Assembly (NCBI RefSeq): GCF_004793545.1
Contig: NZ_SRYA01000027.1
Coordinates: 1 to 64,000 of the forward strand
DNA length: 64,000 bases
Direction: 5' to 3'
Origin: Petralouisia muris
GTDB taxonomy: Bacteria > Bacillota > Clostridia > Lachnospirales > Lachnospiraceae
Both the position numbers and the translations under genes were made by a program. Of the stretch, positions 46,149-55,800 are shown in pieces. The notes under the pieces are model-generated. The model saw only the letters and a program-made list of their open reading frames with translations, had not been told where the DNA came from and did no database searches. Each line of letters begins with the position of its first letter. Position 1 is the first letter of the stretch.

Positions 46149-46613
46149 TCACTCATTCCTTCCTTCGTTTATCAGATTTACCAATTTTTTAATGGTCTTA
46201 TTTAATGTCTCATAGCAGAGACCGTAAGACTGAAGGCTTCCGCCGTAGGGATTTAAAATCTCCAGCTCATCTCCAGTTAAATCCGTCAGCACCTCCACAT
46301 CTGCTTCCAGGCTATCCTGATATTCCTCCAGAATCTTCTGTTTCTGGGCAGTCTCCATAGCAATGATCAGGTGCTCTGACTGCAAATCTTCTGCTGTAAG
46401 CTGTTTTGACATCTGATTTTCTGCATTAATTCCATTGCTGATTAACACAGCCTCTGTTTTCTGATTCAGCGGCTCCGGAAAAAGCACCACAAGCCCCCTG
46501 CTCTCTATTTCCACCGGGTATTTAATGATATATTCCTTCATGATAGCTTCTGCCATAGGTGCACGTGCCGTTCCGCTGTCACATACAAAAATAATTTTTC
46601 TGTATCTTTTCAT
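46149..46613 (-). CDS. Low-molecular-weight protein phosphatase-like (YwlE-type), altered active site
   Basis: 154 aa. N-terminal P-loop 'IFVCDSGTARAPMAEAIM' is CX5R, where canonical YwlE has C-T-G-N-T-C-R. The Thr linked to phosphoarginine specificity is kept, but the second Cys is Ala and the loop is CDSGTAR. The usual general acid in 'DPF/YGG' is replaced: here 'LNPYGGSLQSYG'. It may thus be slow or non-catalytic. YwlE-type enzymes reverse McsB protein-arginine phosphorylation. ATG at 46613 has GGAAGG eight bases upstream. It sits between sua5 and upp. Confidence 0.8.
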   Translation of the reverse strand: MKRYRKIIFVCDSGTARAPMAEAIMKEYIIKYPVEIESRGLVVLFPEPLNQKTEAVLISNGINAENQMSKQLTAEDLQSEHLIIAMETAQKQKILEEYQDSLEADVEVLTDLTGDELEILNPYGGSLQSYGLCYETLNKTIKKLVNLINEGRNE

Positions 46614-46630
46614 ATCCGTCACCTTCCTGT

Positions 46631-47692
46631 TTACACTTCTATCATCTGATGCCCCGCTGCTTTCAGCATACGGTTTTTAATTGCCTGTCCGATTCCTGAT
46701 TCAGAAAAACTCTCTGAATATATGATTTCCACATCCAGCTGATCAAATTCCCTCAAAATACCATACAAATGCCGGGCGATAGACGCCGCATCCTTCCTGG
46801 TGCCGATGCTTTTCACCGTTCCGTACTGGTATCCGTCTTTCGTCTCTTCTGTTCCGATAACGCCCACAGATTTGCCCTCTTTGGCAGCTTTTTCTGCCAG
46901 CTCATTGATTTTTTCCTGTACCTTTTCCTTAGAACCCGCCACCAGAATCAAGTCTGCCTTTGGCGCATAATGCCGGTACTTCATCCCCGGCGCCTTCGGA
47001 GGGGCCTCTGGGTTCTCTGCAGCAAGGCCAGGGTCCATTCTGACTTCCCCGATTACCTCCTGTATCATCTTTGCCGTGATACAGCCTGGCCTTAAAATCA
47101 TGGGAATCTCTTCTGAGAAATCCACAATGGTAGATTCAATGCCAATTCCTACAGGGCCGCCGTCCAGAATCATGGGAATCTTTCCCTTCATATCCTCCGC
47201 CACATGTTCCGCCCGGGTAGGGCTCGGCTTTCCTGAGGCGTTTGCGCTGGGAGCGGCTACATATCCGCCGCCGGATCGGATCAGAAGCAGGGCTGCCGGA
47301 TGGTTCGGCATACGCACTGCCACCGTCTGAAGCCCTCCTGTGGTTTCCAGAGGAACTATGCCGCTTTTCTCAAAAATCATGGTCAAAGGCCCGGGCCAGA
47401 ATTTTTCTGCCAGCTTCCTTGCTTGTTCAGGCACTTTTCTCACTATCTTTTCCAAATCTTCCATATTAGAAATATGTATAATCAGAGGATTGTCCGAAGG
47501 ACGGCCCTTGGCCTCGTAAATCCTTCCAGACGCCAGAGGATTCAGGGCGTCGGCCCCCAATCCATACACCGTCTCTGTGGGAAATGCCACCAGGCCGCCC
47601 TGCCTTATGATCTGCCCTGCCGCATGAATCTTTTCCCTGATTGCTTCTTTGCCTTGTCTGTCATCTGTAATGCTTACAATTGCTGTTTCCAT
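46631..47692 (-). CDS. Threonylcarbamoyl-AMP synthase (Sua5/YrdC/YwlC)
   Basis: 353 aa, Sua5 form with both domains. The YrdC domain has 'GGLVAFPTETVYGLGADA', 'KGRPSDNPLIIHI', 'FWPGPLTMIF', 'AAPSANASGKPSPTRAEHV' and 'IESTIVDF'. The C-terminal Sua5 domain begins after 'PPKAPGMKYRHYAPKADLIL'. It makes threonylcarbamoyl-AMP for t6A37 in tRNAs. ATG at 47692 follows GCAGGTAAATACC. The operon promoter lies at 47832-47860, giving a leader of about 130 nt. Confidence 0.95.
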   Translation of the reverse strand: METAIVSITDDRQGKEAIREKIHAAGQIIRQGGLVAFPTETVYGLGADALNPLASGRIYEAKGRPSDNPLIIHISNMEDLEKIVRKVPEQARKLAEKFWPGPLTMIFEKSGIVPLETTGGLQTVAVRMPNHPAALLLIRSGGGYVAAPSANASGKPSPTRAEHVAEDMKGKIPMILDGGPVGIGIESTIVDFSEEIPMILRPGCITAKMIQEVIGEVRMDPGLAAENPEAPPKAPGMKYRHYAPKADLILVAGSKEKVQEKINELAEKAAKEGKSVGVIGTEETKDGYQYGTVKSIGTRKDAASIARHLYGILREFDQLDVEIIYSESFSESGIGQAIKNRMLKAAGHQMIEV

Positions 47693-47831
47693 GGTATTTA
47701 CCTGCTTTTTATTTCCTATTGGCAACGTCCAGCTCTTTTCCATCGCTGTCCTGCTTTTCATTCCGTTTCCTGCTGCCGGGCGTTTCTCTCTGTTCCAGTT
47801 TGGGCCCGCCGCTCTTGCTCTCTACAGCTTA

Positions 47832-47860
47832 TTATCCCATAATCATGCAATCTTCGCAAC
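47832..47860 (-). promoter_or_regulatory. Promoter of the sua5-upp operon
   Basis: Minus-strand TTGCGA (47855-47860), 17-bp spacer, GATAAT (47832-47837). The 230 bp between here and the amidase terminator hold no convincing gene. Confidence 0.65.
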
Positions 47861-48089
47861 CACTAGATATAGGATCTCTGCTGTATCCTGTAATTTCGAT
47901 TCCTGGAAAGCCATGGCGCCTGTCTTAACTCAGGAAACAGTAAGCCGTGTGCCAGTTTTTGCATCCTTGGATCTTCCGGCTGATAATCCTGCCTCTGCCG
48001 TCTCCACATAAGTCATATGAATGCTTTCTAAAGAATAGGAATGGCCGTTTCCGCCGATGGATTCCCTTATGCAAAGAATAGAATAAAAC

Positions 48090-48127
48090 AAGAGCCGGAA
48101 ATCCTGAAAACAGATTTCCGGCTCTGT
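48090..48127 (-). terminator. Terminator after the amidase gene
   Basis: Minus-strand AGAGCCGGAAATC-TGTTTTCAG-GATTTCCGGCTCTTGTTTT. Confidence 0.85.
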
Positions 48128-48135
48128 ATGATACG

Positions 48136-48168
48136 CAAGAGCATGCTTATTTGCCAAATGAATTGTCT
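48136..48168. repeat. Family 2 repeat, partial, overlapping a gene end
   Basis: GATACGCAAGAGCATGCTTA followed by TTTGCCAAATGA matches the start of the copies at 6155 and (reverse complement) 52857. It overlaps the stop and last codons of the amidase, contributing 'SFGK'. Confidence 0.5.
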
Positions 48169-48995
48169 TCATCCTGCTGCTGTTCTGATGATTCCTCTTC
48201 CGTTTCGTCCTGCTGCTGACTGGCCCCACTGGAATTGTCTTCATCCTGCTGCTGTTCTGACGATTCCGTCCTTGTTTCGTCCTGCTGCTCTGCAGTTCCT
48301 GCCGCATCAGCGCCCCGGCCCAGATATTCCAGAATCCCCGCCTTCACTGCTTCCGCCACCTTCTGCTGATATTCTTCTGTGGCCAGAAGCGCCGCCTCCT
48401 GGGAATTGCTCAAAAACCCACATTCCACGATAACCGTAGGGCTGGGAGTCTTTTTTAGCAGAAAATAGCTTTCATTTGCTTTCGCCTGACGGTGATTCTC
48501 GGGATCTAACTGTTCAACCATGGCTTTTTGCAGCGTCTCCGCCAGCTTCTTCCCTTCCTGGGACTGGCCGTAATAGAATACCTGCGCCCCTTTTACTGAT
48601 TCCTCCGGATAGCTGTTCTGATGGATACTCACGGTAAATACCGGCTTGGCTTCTGTTATTATTTCACAGCGTTTGCGCATGTCTTCCACCTTCTTGTTAT
48701 TGGACGACTGCTGGTATAGCCCGCCTTCATCGGTTCTCGTCATAACGATTTTAATTCCTTCTTTTTCCAGCAATTTCTGAAGCTTCCTGGCAATTTTCAA
48801 GTTGATGTCTTTTTCTTTTTCCTTGTTGACGCCGATTTTGCCGGGATCATCGCCTCCGTGACCGGCGTCCACAACAATACAGATTTCCCCTTTCTGCGCC
48901 CTCATATTTTCTACCATATGGGCCCCTTCCCTTGCAAAGAAGTAAGCGCCCACCAACAGCACTACCGCCATTATCACTTCAATTCTTTTTTTCAT
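48147..48995 (-). CDS. N-acetylmuramoyl-L-alanine amidase (Amidase_3, CwlD-like)
   Basis: 282 aa. An N-terminal membrane anchor ('VIMAVVLLVGAYFFA') precedes the amidase domain. Zinc ligands are in 'IVVDAGHGGDDPGKIG', 'FTVSIHQNSY' and the catalytic Glu in 'PTVIVECGFLSN'. It cleaves the muramyl-alanine bond; CwlD homologues make muramic-delta-lactam in the spore cortex. The C-terminal 50 residues are an unusual Gln/Glu/Asp/Ser tail of two imperfect 23-residue repeats ('SSEQQQDEDNS'), and the last codons overlap a family 2 repeat. ATG at 48995. Confidence 0.88.
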   Translation of the reverse strand: MKKRIEVIMAVVLLVGAYFFAREGAHMVENMRAQKGEICIVVDAGHGGDDPGKIGVNKEKEKDINLKIARKLQKLLEKEGIKIVMTRTDEGGLYQQSSNNKKVEDMRKRCEIITEAKPVFTVSIHQNSYPEESVKGAQVFYYGQSQEGKKLAETLQKAMVEQLDPENHRQAKANESYFLLKKTPSPTVIVECGFLSNSQEAALLATEEYQQKVAEAVKAGILEYLGRGADAAGTAEQQDETRTESSEQQQDEDNSSGASQQQDETEEESSEQQQDEDNSFGK

Positions 48996-49078
48996 CCACT
49001 GCTCCCGGTTTATCTTCCTTGTTACTATTTATGATAATCCCGAGAAAAGTATTCTTACAACATTTTTCTTCCTCTGAT

Positions 49079-50185
49079 TCAAGGATTGGCGTCTACTGTA
49101 TCCGTTGAATCTGAACGTGTCATTATGTTTTCTGAAAGTTCAGAAGGCTCATAGCTTACCGCATCTTTTTCTTCATCTGACAGTCCCTCATACCACTCCA
49201 GCCACTCCAGTGTTTCCAATGACAATGTGTTTCTTTTCATTTCTCTCCCCTCTACGATAGGATGCCAATCTCCTTTCGCTTCTTCTGTGGTTGCTATTTC
49301 ACTTTTATTTCCCGCATCATCCACAAGACGGATAGAAAATGTGTCTCCCACATTAATAGACGTAATATTCGGCAAGTCATCCACATGGAAGCCAAGATTC
49401 ATTCCATCCAATGTACCCATGTATTTCCATTTTCCTATTTTCTTCTTGCTGTTTTGTCTTACATAGACATCGCAGCCTATTTCCCCTTCCACATCAATCC
49501 AACTGTAGTCATTATCAAACGGAAAGGATACCTTTGGTTTCTTGGGAGGAGTGACATCTTTTACCTCTTTTATCACATAGGCGCTTCTATCCGTTTTGTT
49601 TGCGGTATAAAATGTAAGTTTCGTTTCTGCTTTCTGTTTTATAATGGGACATTTCTGGTATCCGCTTTTTCGATACTTGACCTTTTTTAATATTTTCGCA
49701 CCATTCTGGATATAGAGTGTGTCTCCCTTTTTGGCATACACTTTTACTGAAGTAGATTTATCCGTAATGTTTCCGGCAACAATAGGCTTTTTCAGCGAAG
49801 CGCTGACCGCCTTTTTAGAAATCATGCCATCATCCTTCACAGTTTTTACAATGGCAGGACCCACAACTCCATCTTTTGTAGTCAGGGTAAATTTCAACTT
49901 TACATGGGCTTTTTGCAACGGCAGCCTGACCGTCTTCTTCCCTTCGCACTTATATGTTTTCTGAAAAATAGTTTCTGCATCGCTCGTTATTTTTAATGTG
50001 GTATTGTCATAAACATATACCCGCACCTTATCCGTTTGGGTAGTAACCTTACCAAAAACAATGGGTTCAAGCGCTGCCCCTTCAGGCATTTCCCATTTGG
50101 CGTACACATCCTTTGGATATGCTGCTGTTCCGATGAAAACAGCCGCCAAAATAAAAGCCACTAAATATTGTTTGATTTTTTTCAT
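49079..50185 (-). CDS. Secreted Ig-like-domain protein with LEWLEWY tail motif
   Basis: About 368 aa. Signal peptide ('YLVAFILAAVFIGTAAYPKDVYA') then three repeating beta-rich modules of about 85 residues ('VFGKVTTQTDKVRVYVYDN', 'VAGNITDKSTSVKVYAKKGD'), similar to bacterial Ig-like repeats, then another beta domain. The C-terminus has 'SLETLEWLEWYEGLSDEEKD', a motif I associate with small proteins near BlaR1/M56 genes in this family (from memory). GGAGGTTAAT precedes the ATG at 50185; a further 27 codons upstream come from an overlapping repeat. The M56-like gene lies immediately upstream. Function unknown. Confidence 0.7.
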   Translation of the reverse strand: MKKIKQYLVAFILAAVFIGTAAYPKDVYAKWEMPEGAALEPIVFGKVTTQTDKVRVYVYDNTTLKITSDAETIFQKTYKCEGKKTVRLPLQKAHVKLKFTLTTKDGVVGPAIVKTVKDDGMISKKAVSASLKKPIVAGNITDKSTSVKVYAKKGDTLYIQNGAKILKKVKYRKSGYQKCPIIKQKAETKLTFYTANKTDRSAYVIKEVKDVTPPKKPKVSFPFDNDYSWIDVEGEIGCDVYVRQNSKKKIGKWKYMGTLDGMNLGFHVDDLPNITSINVGDTFSIRLVDDAGNKSEIATTEEAKGDWHPIVEGREMKRNTLSLETLEWLEWYEGLSDEEKDAVSYEPSELSENIMTRSDSTDTVDANP

Positions 50186-50214
50186 ATTAACCTCCAAATT
50201 CTCTTTCTTGTTTT

Positions 50215-50290
50215 TTATACCCGTGAGCGAAATGATTTGCCAACAAGTTTTCACTATTTTCGCCATTTGGGAGCTTCTATTCTATAGAAT
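50215..50290. repeat. Family 2 repeat, copy C
   Basis: TATACCCGTGAGCGAAATGA at one end; on the reverse strand GAAAATAGTG and TTGTTGGCAAATCATTTC match copy A. It lies between the M56-like gene and the Ig-like secreted gene; ATTCTATAGAAT at 50279-50290 is a palindrome. Confidence 0.55.
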
Positions 50291-50324
50291 CGTAAAAAAT
50301 AGAATAAGGTTACAAAAATTAAAC

Positions 50325-51083
50325 TTATTTTTTTAAGGACAAATAGGAATCTGTTTCATCCTCAAAGATTCTCACTAGATTTCCTATGACTGCATATGGT
50401 TCCTGCGCCTGCACCCCGGCAGGAACAAAAAAATCGCTCTGTCTTTCTTCCGCATATCCATCTTCCCTCTGCACCACTATCGTATTATAGCGTTCATCTT
50501 CCTCCTGCACCGCCACCGTATCGTAACCTTTATCTTCTCCTTGTACCGCTGCCGTATCAAAGCTTTCATCTTCTGCCAGAACTCCTCTGGGAGAAATCAT
50601 AAATACCGCCGCCGTTCCAACTACAATTACAGCGGCAGCGGCGCATGACGTTAATCCAATTGTCTTTCTCTTCATAATCAACACAATCCTTTCTTCCAGT
50701 GGATTTTTACTAAAATTACTAAAGCTTGCCGAACCCATATCATTTTGATTTTCTGCAAAATGCACCAGCTCATGTTCCAGCACAAAATCCAAATATCGTC
50801 CGTTATGGTAATCCATATGTTTCGGAAGGATAATTTTGGGCTTCCACAGCCCTGCGGCCACTGGCGCCCGAATCCTGTCGCTTTGCATCACTGTTACTTT
50901 CCGAAACATTGTGACGCCATCCAGCCAGTGGTCAATATGGCTGTTCCCACGGATTGGAACGGCATACCTCAGCCTGTTTTGCGTCCTAAGATATTGAACG
51001 CCAAAGTAAAGGAGCAGGAAGCCGCATCCCAACAGCCGCACCGCCTGCATTATTCGAAAATAAAATGCATCCATTAAATCCAT
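50325..51083 (-). pseudogene. Shrunken BlaR1/M56-type membrane metallopeptidase
   Basis: About 252 codons. It keeps one membrane helix, 'APVAAGLWKPKIILPKH' and the zinc-site 'FVLEHELVHF' (HExxH-like). Normally M56 continues for some 80 residues (membrane helix with NPLVW, then the second Glu ligand) before the conserved 'NFSKNPLEERI'. Here that block directly follows HELVHF after about 12 residues, so the middle of the domain, including the third zinc ligand, is deleted. N-terminal helices are also missing and the tail is a degenerate repeat ('QGEDKGYDTVAVQEEDERYN'). No ribosome-binding site before the start, no BlaI gene nearby. Probably inactive. Confidence 0.65.
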
Positions 51084-51099
51084 TGTCAAAAACCATTTA

Positions 51100-51143
51100 A
51101 AAATGCTTAACTATCAATATATTTTTGATAATTAAGCATTTTT
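51100..51143. terminator. Bidirectional terminator hairpin
   Basis: AAATGCTTAACTATCA and TGATAATTAAGCATTT form a long stem with A/T runs on both sides, between the M56-like remnant and the zinc-ribbon membrane gene. The rest of 51144-51287 shows nothing clear. Confidence 0.7.
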
Positions 51144-51287
51144 CATAAATTTTATATAAATGTAGTTATTCTGATTCCGCCTATATTACATGCCGCACTA
51201 TGTAATTTTTTAGTTGAATAATTAAGCCACATCTGCAATTTCATGCCTATAAATTGCAGTTTGAGAAAGCATTATCCAGAGCATCGT

Positions 51288-52202
51288 CTACCGTCTCTTA
51301 GTCCGGAACATGCAGAGCACTGTCAAAACATAGCCTACCAGCAGTGTTCTGTAATACTGCCAGCTTCCCGAAAAAGCCAAAAAATCATCCAGCTCCACAA
51401 AGATATCCATAAATCCGAACCCGTTCTCATGCATCAGATCATAAATCTCCCAGGACCAGGCAATACGGTTTGCCAGATAAATTATAAAAGCCGTTATAAG
51501 CAAAGTGATAACCATTCCTTTCCGGTCCATGCATCTCCCCAGCTTCTTATAGCCCCAGGCTGCACAGATTGCCGCCACCGCTCCTGCAAGCCCGGCAATA
51601 ATCCCAAGCCGGAAAAACAGCACCCAAAGGGCTCCGCCCACCAGAGAACCAAAAAGCGCCCCAAAAAATCCCGGCACTGCATTGCTCTTTTCCTGAGATA
51701 TTTCTGTGAAAAATGCATTTTGCCCATTTCCCTGAAAATCCGGTTCCGGCACTCTTGCACTAGCACACTCACTGCATAAAAAACAATAACCATCCGAAAC
51801 CTTATGCCGATTTGCCAGAGAAACTGTTTTTCCGCAATTCCGGCATCCTGATATGTAATGATTCACTGACAGGTATGTAACCAGCGGTTCTACTGCACTG
51901 TTTACCACTGCCGCAATATCTTTTTCTTTTTTCTCAATCTGAACGGAAAATTTTACCATATATTTCTCTGTCTGGTATCCGCTAATCTGCTCCTTTTCCC
52001 TCTGCAGATCCCGCAGAAAATCTTTTACGCTGTCATTATTGTCCGCTTCCGGCAGGTGGGCGGCCACCGTTATAATATACTGGCCGTTTCCTGGTTCTAT
52101 CATAATATAAAAACCTTTGTACTCACCTGCCATGTGATCTCCGTACAGCTGCAGATTCCCTGCAAGAATCTTGCTGCATAACTCCTGCTGCAACATCTTC
52201 AT
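51288..52202 (-). CDS. Membrane protein with a four-cysteine zinc-ribbon-like motif
   Basis: About 304 aa. The N-terminal 130 residues are soluble. Then 'CRNCGKTV' and 'CFLCSEC' (about residues 120-155) form a CX2C...CX2CX2C zinc-ribbon-like site. The second half has four or five membrane helices ('GFFGALFGSLVGGALWVLFF', 'LVGYVLTVLCMF'). I do not recognise a family. Start M at 52202 assumes AAAGGAGAG as site; ATG at 52211 is an alternative. It lies after the interrupted small membrane gene and may share its transcript. Confidence 0.6.
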   Translation of the reverse strand: MKMLQQELCSKILAGNLQLYGDHMAGEYKGFYIMIEPGNGQYIITVAAHLPEADNNDSVKDFLRDLQREKEQISGYQTEKYMVKFSVQIEKKEKDIAAVVNSAVEPLVTYLSVNHYISGCRNCGKTVSLANRHKVSDGYCFLCSECASARVPEPDFQGNGQNAFFTEISQEKSNAVPGFFGALFGSLVGGALWVLFFRLGIIAGLAGAVAAICAAWGYKKLGRCMDRKGMVITLLITAFIIYLANRIAWSWEIYDLMHENGFGFMDIFVELDDFLAFSGSWQYYRTLLVGYVLTVLCMFRTKRR

Positions 52203-52221
52203 AACTCTCATCTCTCCTTTT

Positions 52222-52749
52222 TTAAACTTGATTTGCACACTTATGTTTTACAAGATTCTGAAATTCCTCAAATCCTATCATATTTGCATAGGCGTCTATT
52301 TTCTTATTGCCTCCTTTATCTCAAATCCTAATCCTGTTTTTCTTCATCTCAACCTTACCAATCTCTTCCCAGAGCAAAATATCCGGTTTGCCAAACATCT
52401 GTCCGATCATGATTCTCTCATCTCCAAAAAAAATATGGCTGGTGTAGCAATAACGCCCACACAGAAAAAATAATCCGGCACAACCCAAAAAAACAATGCT
52501 AGATACAACAATGACAAAGATTTCCCCGCCATATAAAATTACCGTCACAATAACAACCACGTTAAAAATAATCATGCTGCAGCCTGCGACGTACATTAAA
52601 TAACGCTGGACTGGCTGCCTTGCCAGAAGCTTCATCCCTACCGGCACATTCTTTTCTTCCCGTTTATTATTTCCAAAAAAAGCGAACAAAACATAGGCAA
52701 TCAGCATAATTCCCAGTACATAAAGCCGATTCTGCATTCTGGTTCCCAT
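52222..52749 (-). pseudogene. Small membrane protein gene interrupted by a TGA near its 3' end
   Basis: 142 codons run to a TGA at 52321-52323. Three membrane helices ('LYVLGIMLIAYVLFAFFG', 'YLMYVAGCSMIIFNVVVIVT', 'IVVSSIVFLGCAGLFFLCG') are followed by a PH-like end 'ILLWEEIGKVEMKKNRIRI'. In the same frame the sequence continues 'DKGGNKKIDAYANMIGFEEF' for 32 codons to TAA at 52222, which reads as a natural continuation of that beta-rich tail. So TGA is probably a nonsense mutation, or rarely a readthrough site. GGGAGGAAAGTT precedes the ATG. Family resembles DUF6560-like proteins, from memory. Confidence 0.6.
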
Positions 52750-52770
52750 AACTTTCCTCCCTTAATTGCT

Positions 52771-52857
52771 GCGTATCTGTAAGCCAGATGATTTGCCAGC
52801 GGATTCTCGCTGTTTCCAAAAGAATCTGCCAGCAAATGCGTATGCTCCTGCGTATCG
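52771..52857. repeat. Family 2 repeat, copy D
   Basis: GCGTATCTGTAAGCCAGATG at one end and GCGTATGCTCCTGCGTATC at the other; the ends form an imperfect inverted repeat. The reverse complement aligns end to end with copy A (6155-6238). Confidence 0.6.
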
Positions 52858-52858
52858 T

Positions 52859-55800
52859 CTATTCCAGACTCACCAATTTGCTTCCCACACTGTAGCGAAC
52901 CTTATAACCTTTCTTGGACACTGTAGTTTTTACTCTGAACCTTAGGTTCGCATCCGCTGCACTGAGCCCTGTCAGCTCACAGATATATCTGCCGCTCTTT
53001 CCTTTTTGAACCTTACTGAGATACTCCCATTTCTTTGTTTTCTTATTATATTTATAGAGCTTTTTGGCTGTTACCTTAAAAGAAGCCACCTGCTTGCCAG
53101 TACTCTCTTTATACTCATAAATGCGGTAAGAAGATGCATTTTTCACCGGATTAAAGCAAATCTGAACAGACGTATCCGTCAGACGCACCGCCGATACCCT
53201 GGTGGGAGCCTTAGGCTTCACAATAATTTTAACTTCCTTGGACAAAGGCCCATAGTAGGTCTTGCCGTTTACCTTTTTATAGGCCCTGACCTTATAACGG
53301 TAGGGCTTTCCTGCGGTTCTTTTCTTATCTATGTAAGAAGTTTTCGTGACATTGGCAGCCTTTACAAATTTCTTTTTGGAGGCATTGTACCGAAGCACCT
53401 GATAGCCGTCTGCCCCTGCAGCTTTTTTCCACTTCAGCTTTACCCGATCTGTCTTTCCCGAAGAAATTGTCAAACCAGACACTTTCTTCAGATTCGGCTT
53501 CTCTTCTTCCGGCTTCTGCACCGGCTCCTCTTTTTTATCCGGTTCCTCCGGCGCCGGCGTAACCTGGGGCCCTCCATCTCCCGGCGCTGACGCTACAGTC
53601 ACCCGGCAGACGCCGCTCTGGGCTTCTGTTCCAGCAACGCCAGATCTTGTAGTAACCATCAATGTATAATTGCCCGCATCTTCCTTAACCGCAGATAAAA
53701 TCGTAAGCTTGTTCCTGGTCTGTCCTTCCAGCGGCTCGCCGTCCTTATACCACTGACAGGTATAATCCAATCCCTCTGCCGCCGTTATGTTTGACGTTAT
53801 CTCAAAACCTTTTGTCTCCTCTGCCGTGATGCTGTCTGCTCCAAGTTCCACCCCAGCAGGAACCGGCGCCGGCAGAACCGGAGTTTCTCCGCGTTCCGTT
53901 TCCTTCTGGCGGACTGTCTCAGCCACAAACTGCGCTTCAATAATATCGCCGTCTATCAAAGACTTATAATCTGCCTTTATGGTCATAGATTTGTTGTCTG
54001 TAATTACTTGGTATTTTCCTCCTGATACTACAGAATCAATCACATACCCCTCATCCGCCTGGATGGTCAGTTCCCGAACCTCACTCTGCGCCAGCGTGAG
54101 GATACCTTCCTCCGCTCCTGCAATCTGTCCTCCCTGTGTCGCCGACAGGATAACAGATTTGGATATTTTCGGCATTGTCCCGTCATCCTCCACTGCTACA
54201 ATTGCAAAGGGACTGAAAGATTTGCATAAAATCACCAGTCCATACCGTGTCACTACTAACGGCACTTCCTCCAAGCCTTCAATTTGCCCGTTTTTATCTC
54301 TCTTAAAATGATATGCTTTAAACGTAACGCCCTCATCATCCGGTCCATAGCCTTTCGGGAATCCAACCGACAGCCGCACCGACGACCCGACAGTTAAAAT
54401 ATTTTTATTACAGGTCAGAAGATCGATGTTATATGTTTCGCTGCCTTTCAGCTTTCCTCCAAGCTCACTTTCAAGCTTATTATTAATGATGTCTGTTTCT
54501 GCGTTGGAGGTAGTTGTTGCTACAAGAGTAAGGCCTGTCAGCATCTCCGGCGTTACAGCGGCATTATCGTCTGTCTTCCATTCCTGAAAATTCTTCTTGG
54601 AAAGATCTGAATTCTCCAGAAGCTGCGGCCTTCCAAAAAAATTAAAGTAATATCCCTGGGAACGGAAGGCACAGACTGCCGTTTTTCTGGAAGCAGTGTA
54701 GCTGAAGCTTTTCGGAACCTTTTCACTGTCCACCCCCACCAGGCCGGTTACATAAAATACATAATCTACCTTTTCATCCAGCCACATTTCACTGGGCATA
54801 AAATCAAAACTGACAGTACTGTCGCCATCCCACACAAAATTCTCAATTTTACAATAATCCAACGCACTTGTATTTTCCTGCAGGACAGAAACATCAACCC
54901 CCGCCGCTGCGGCGCCCTCTGCAAGCTTCAGAGATTCACCAAATTCCACAGTTACCTTATACGTTTTCCCAATCCCTATTCTGGAAGTCATGGAGGGAAC
55001 CGCCGTCTTAACATACGGCGGCGGCGTATAGGTTCCTTTTGGATTATACAGCACCTCTGTATATGCGTCAAACAGCAGCGGATCTCCCTGAAACGTCAGC
55101 CGCTTAAGCCCTTCCACACTATTTTCCTTATAGTCCCCCGGCTCCTCACTGGTTACAGCAAACTCCACATATTCTGCACTTGCAAGGGAAATTGTGGCTT
55201 CTGTTTCCGTATCCATGAACTGATATACATCCGGCAGTACATAGCCCCAATTACCATATTCCCAACGGTTTGTATTGGGATAATATTTGGTAGTGCGCAT
55301 CAAAATATATTTGCCATTTTCTATGGATTTGGCGGCGCCCATGCCATTGTAGCTTACCTTATACACTCCGGTTTCCACGCCACCCACCACGGCGTCTTCG
55401 CTGAACATTACCTTCAGGCCATTTGTATCGGCAACTTCTTGAAACATTCTGTCCGGCCCCTCAAGCTCCGGGTATTGGAACTCAAAATTAGCTTCTGACA
55501 TGACGCCATCCGGAACATGCCTTCTGCTCATGGTATCATTCCCCACCAACAGGTAATCGGACCGTTCAAAGCCGTCTAAGCCTCCTTCTCCCGGAAGGGG
55601 AGATATGGGATCATCTGTCGTGGCGTCCAGGCCATACCATACATGATCCAGTTGGACATAATTCCACATATGGGGCTCCGTTTTATCAGACGTCCGCTGG
55701 AATCCTCCCTGGACAAGAATACACTGAATACCAAGCTGATCCAAAGCCGCCTTCATTGCCCTTGCATATCCTTCACACAGGCTTTCTCCCTTCACCCAGG

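Noticed and set aside
47693-48090. Several overlapping frames on both strands between sua5 and the amidase
   Set aside because: None has a ribosome-binding site or family-like sequence. The gap is better explained by a promoter, a 5' leader and the amidase terminator.
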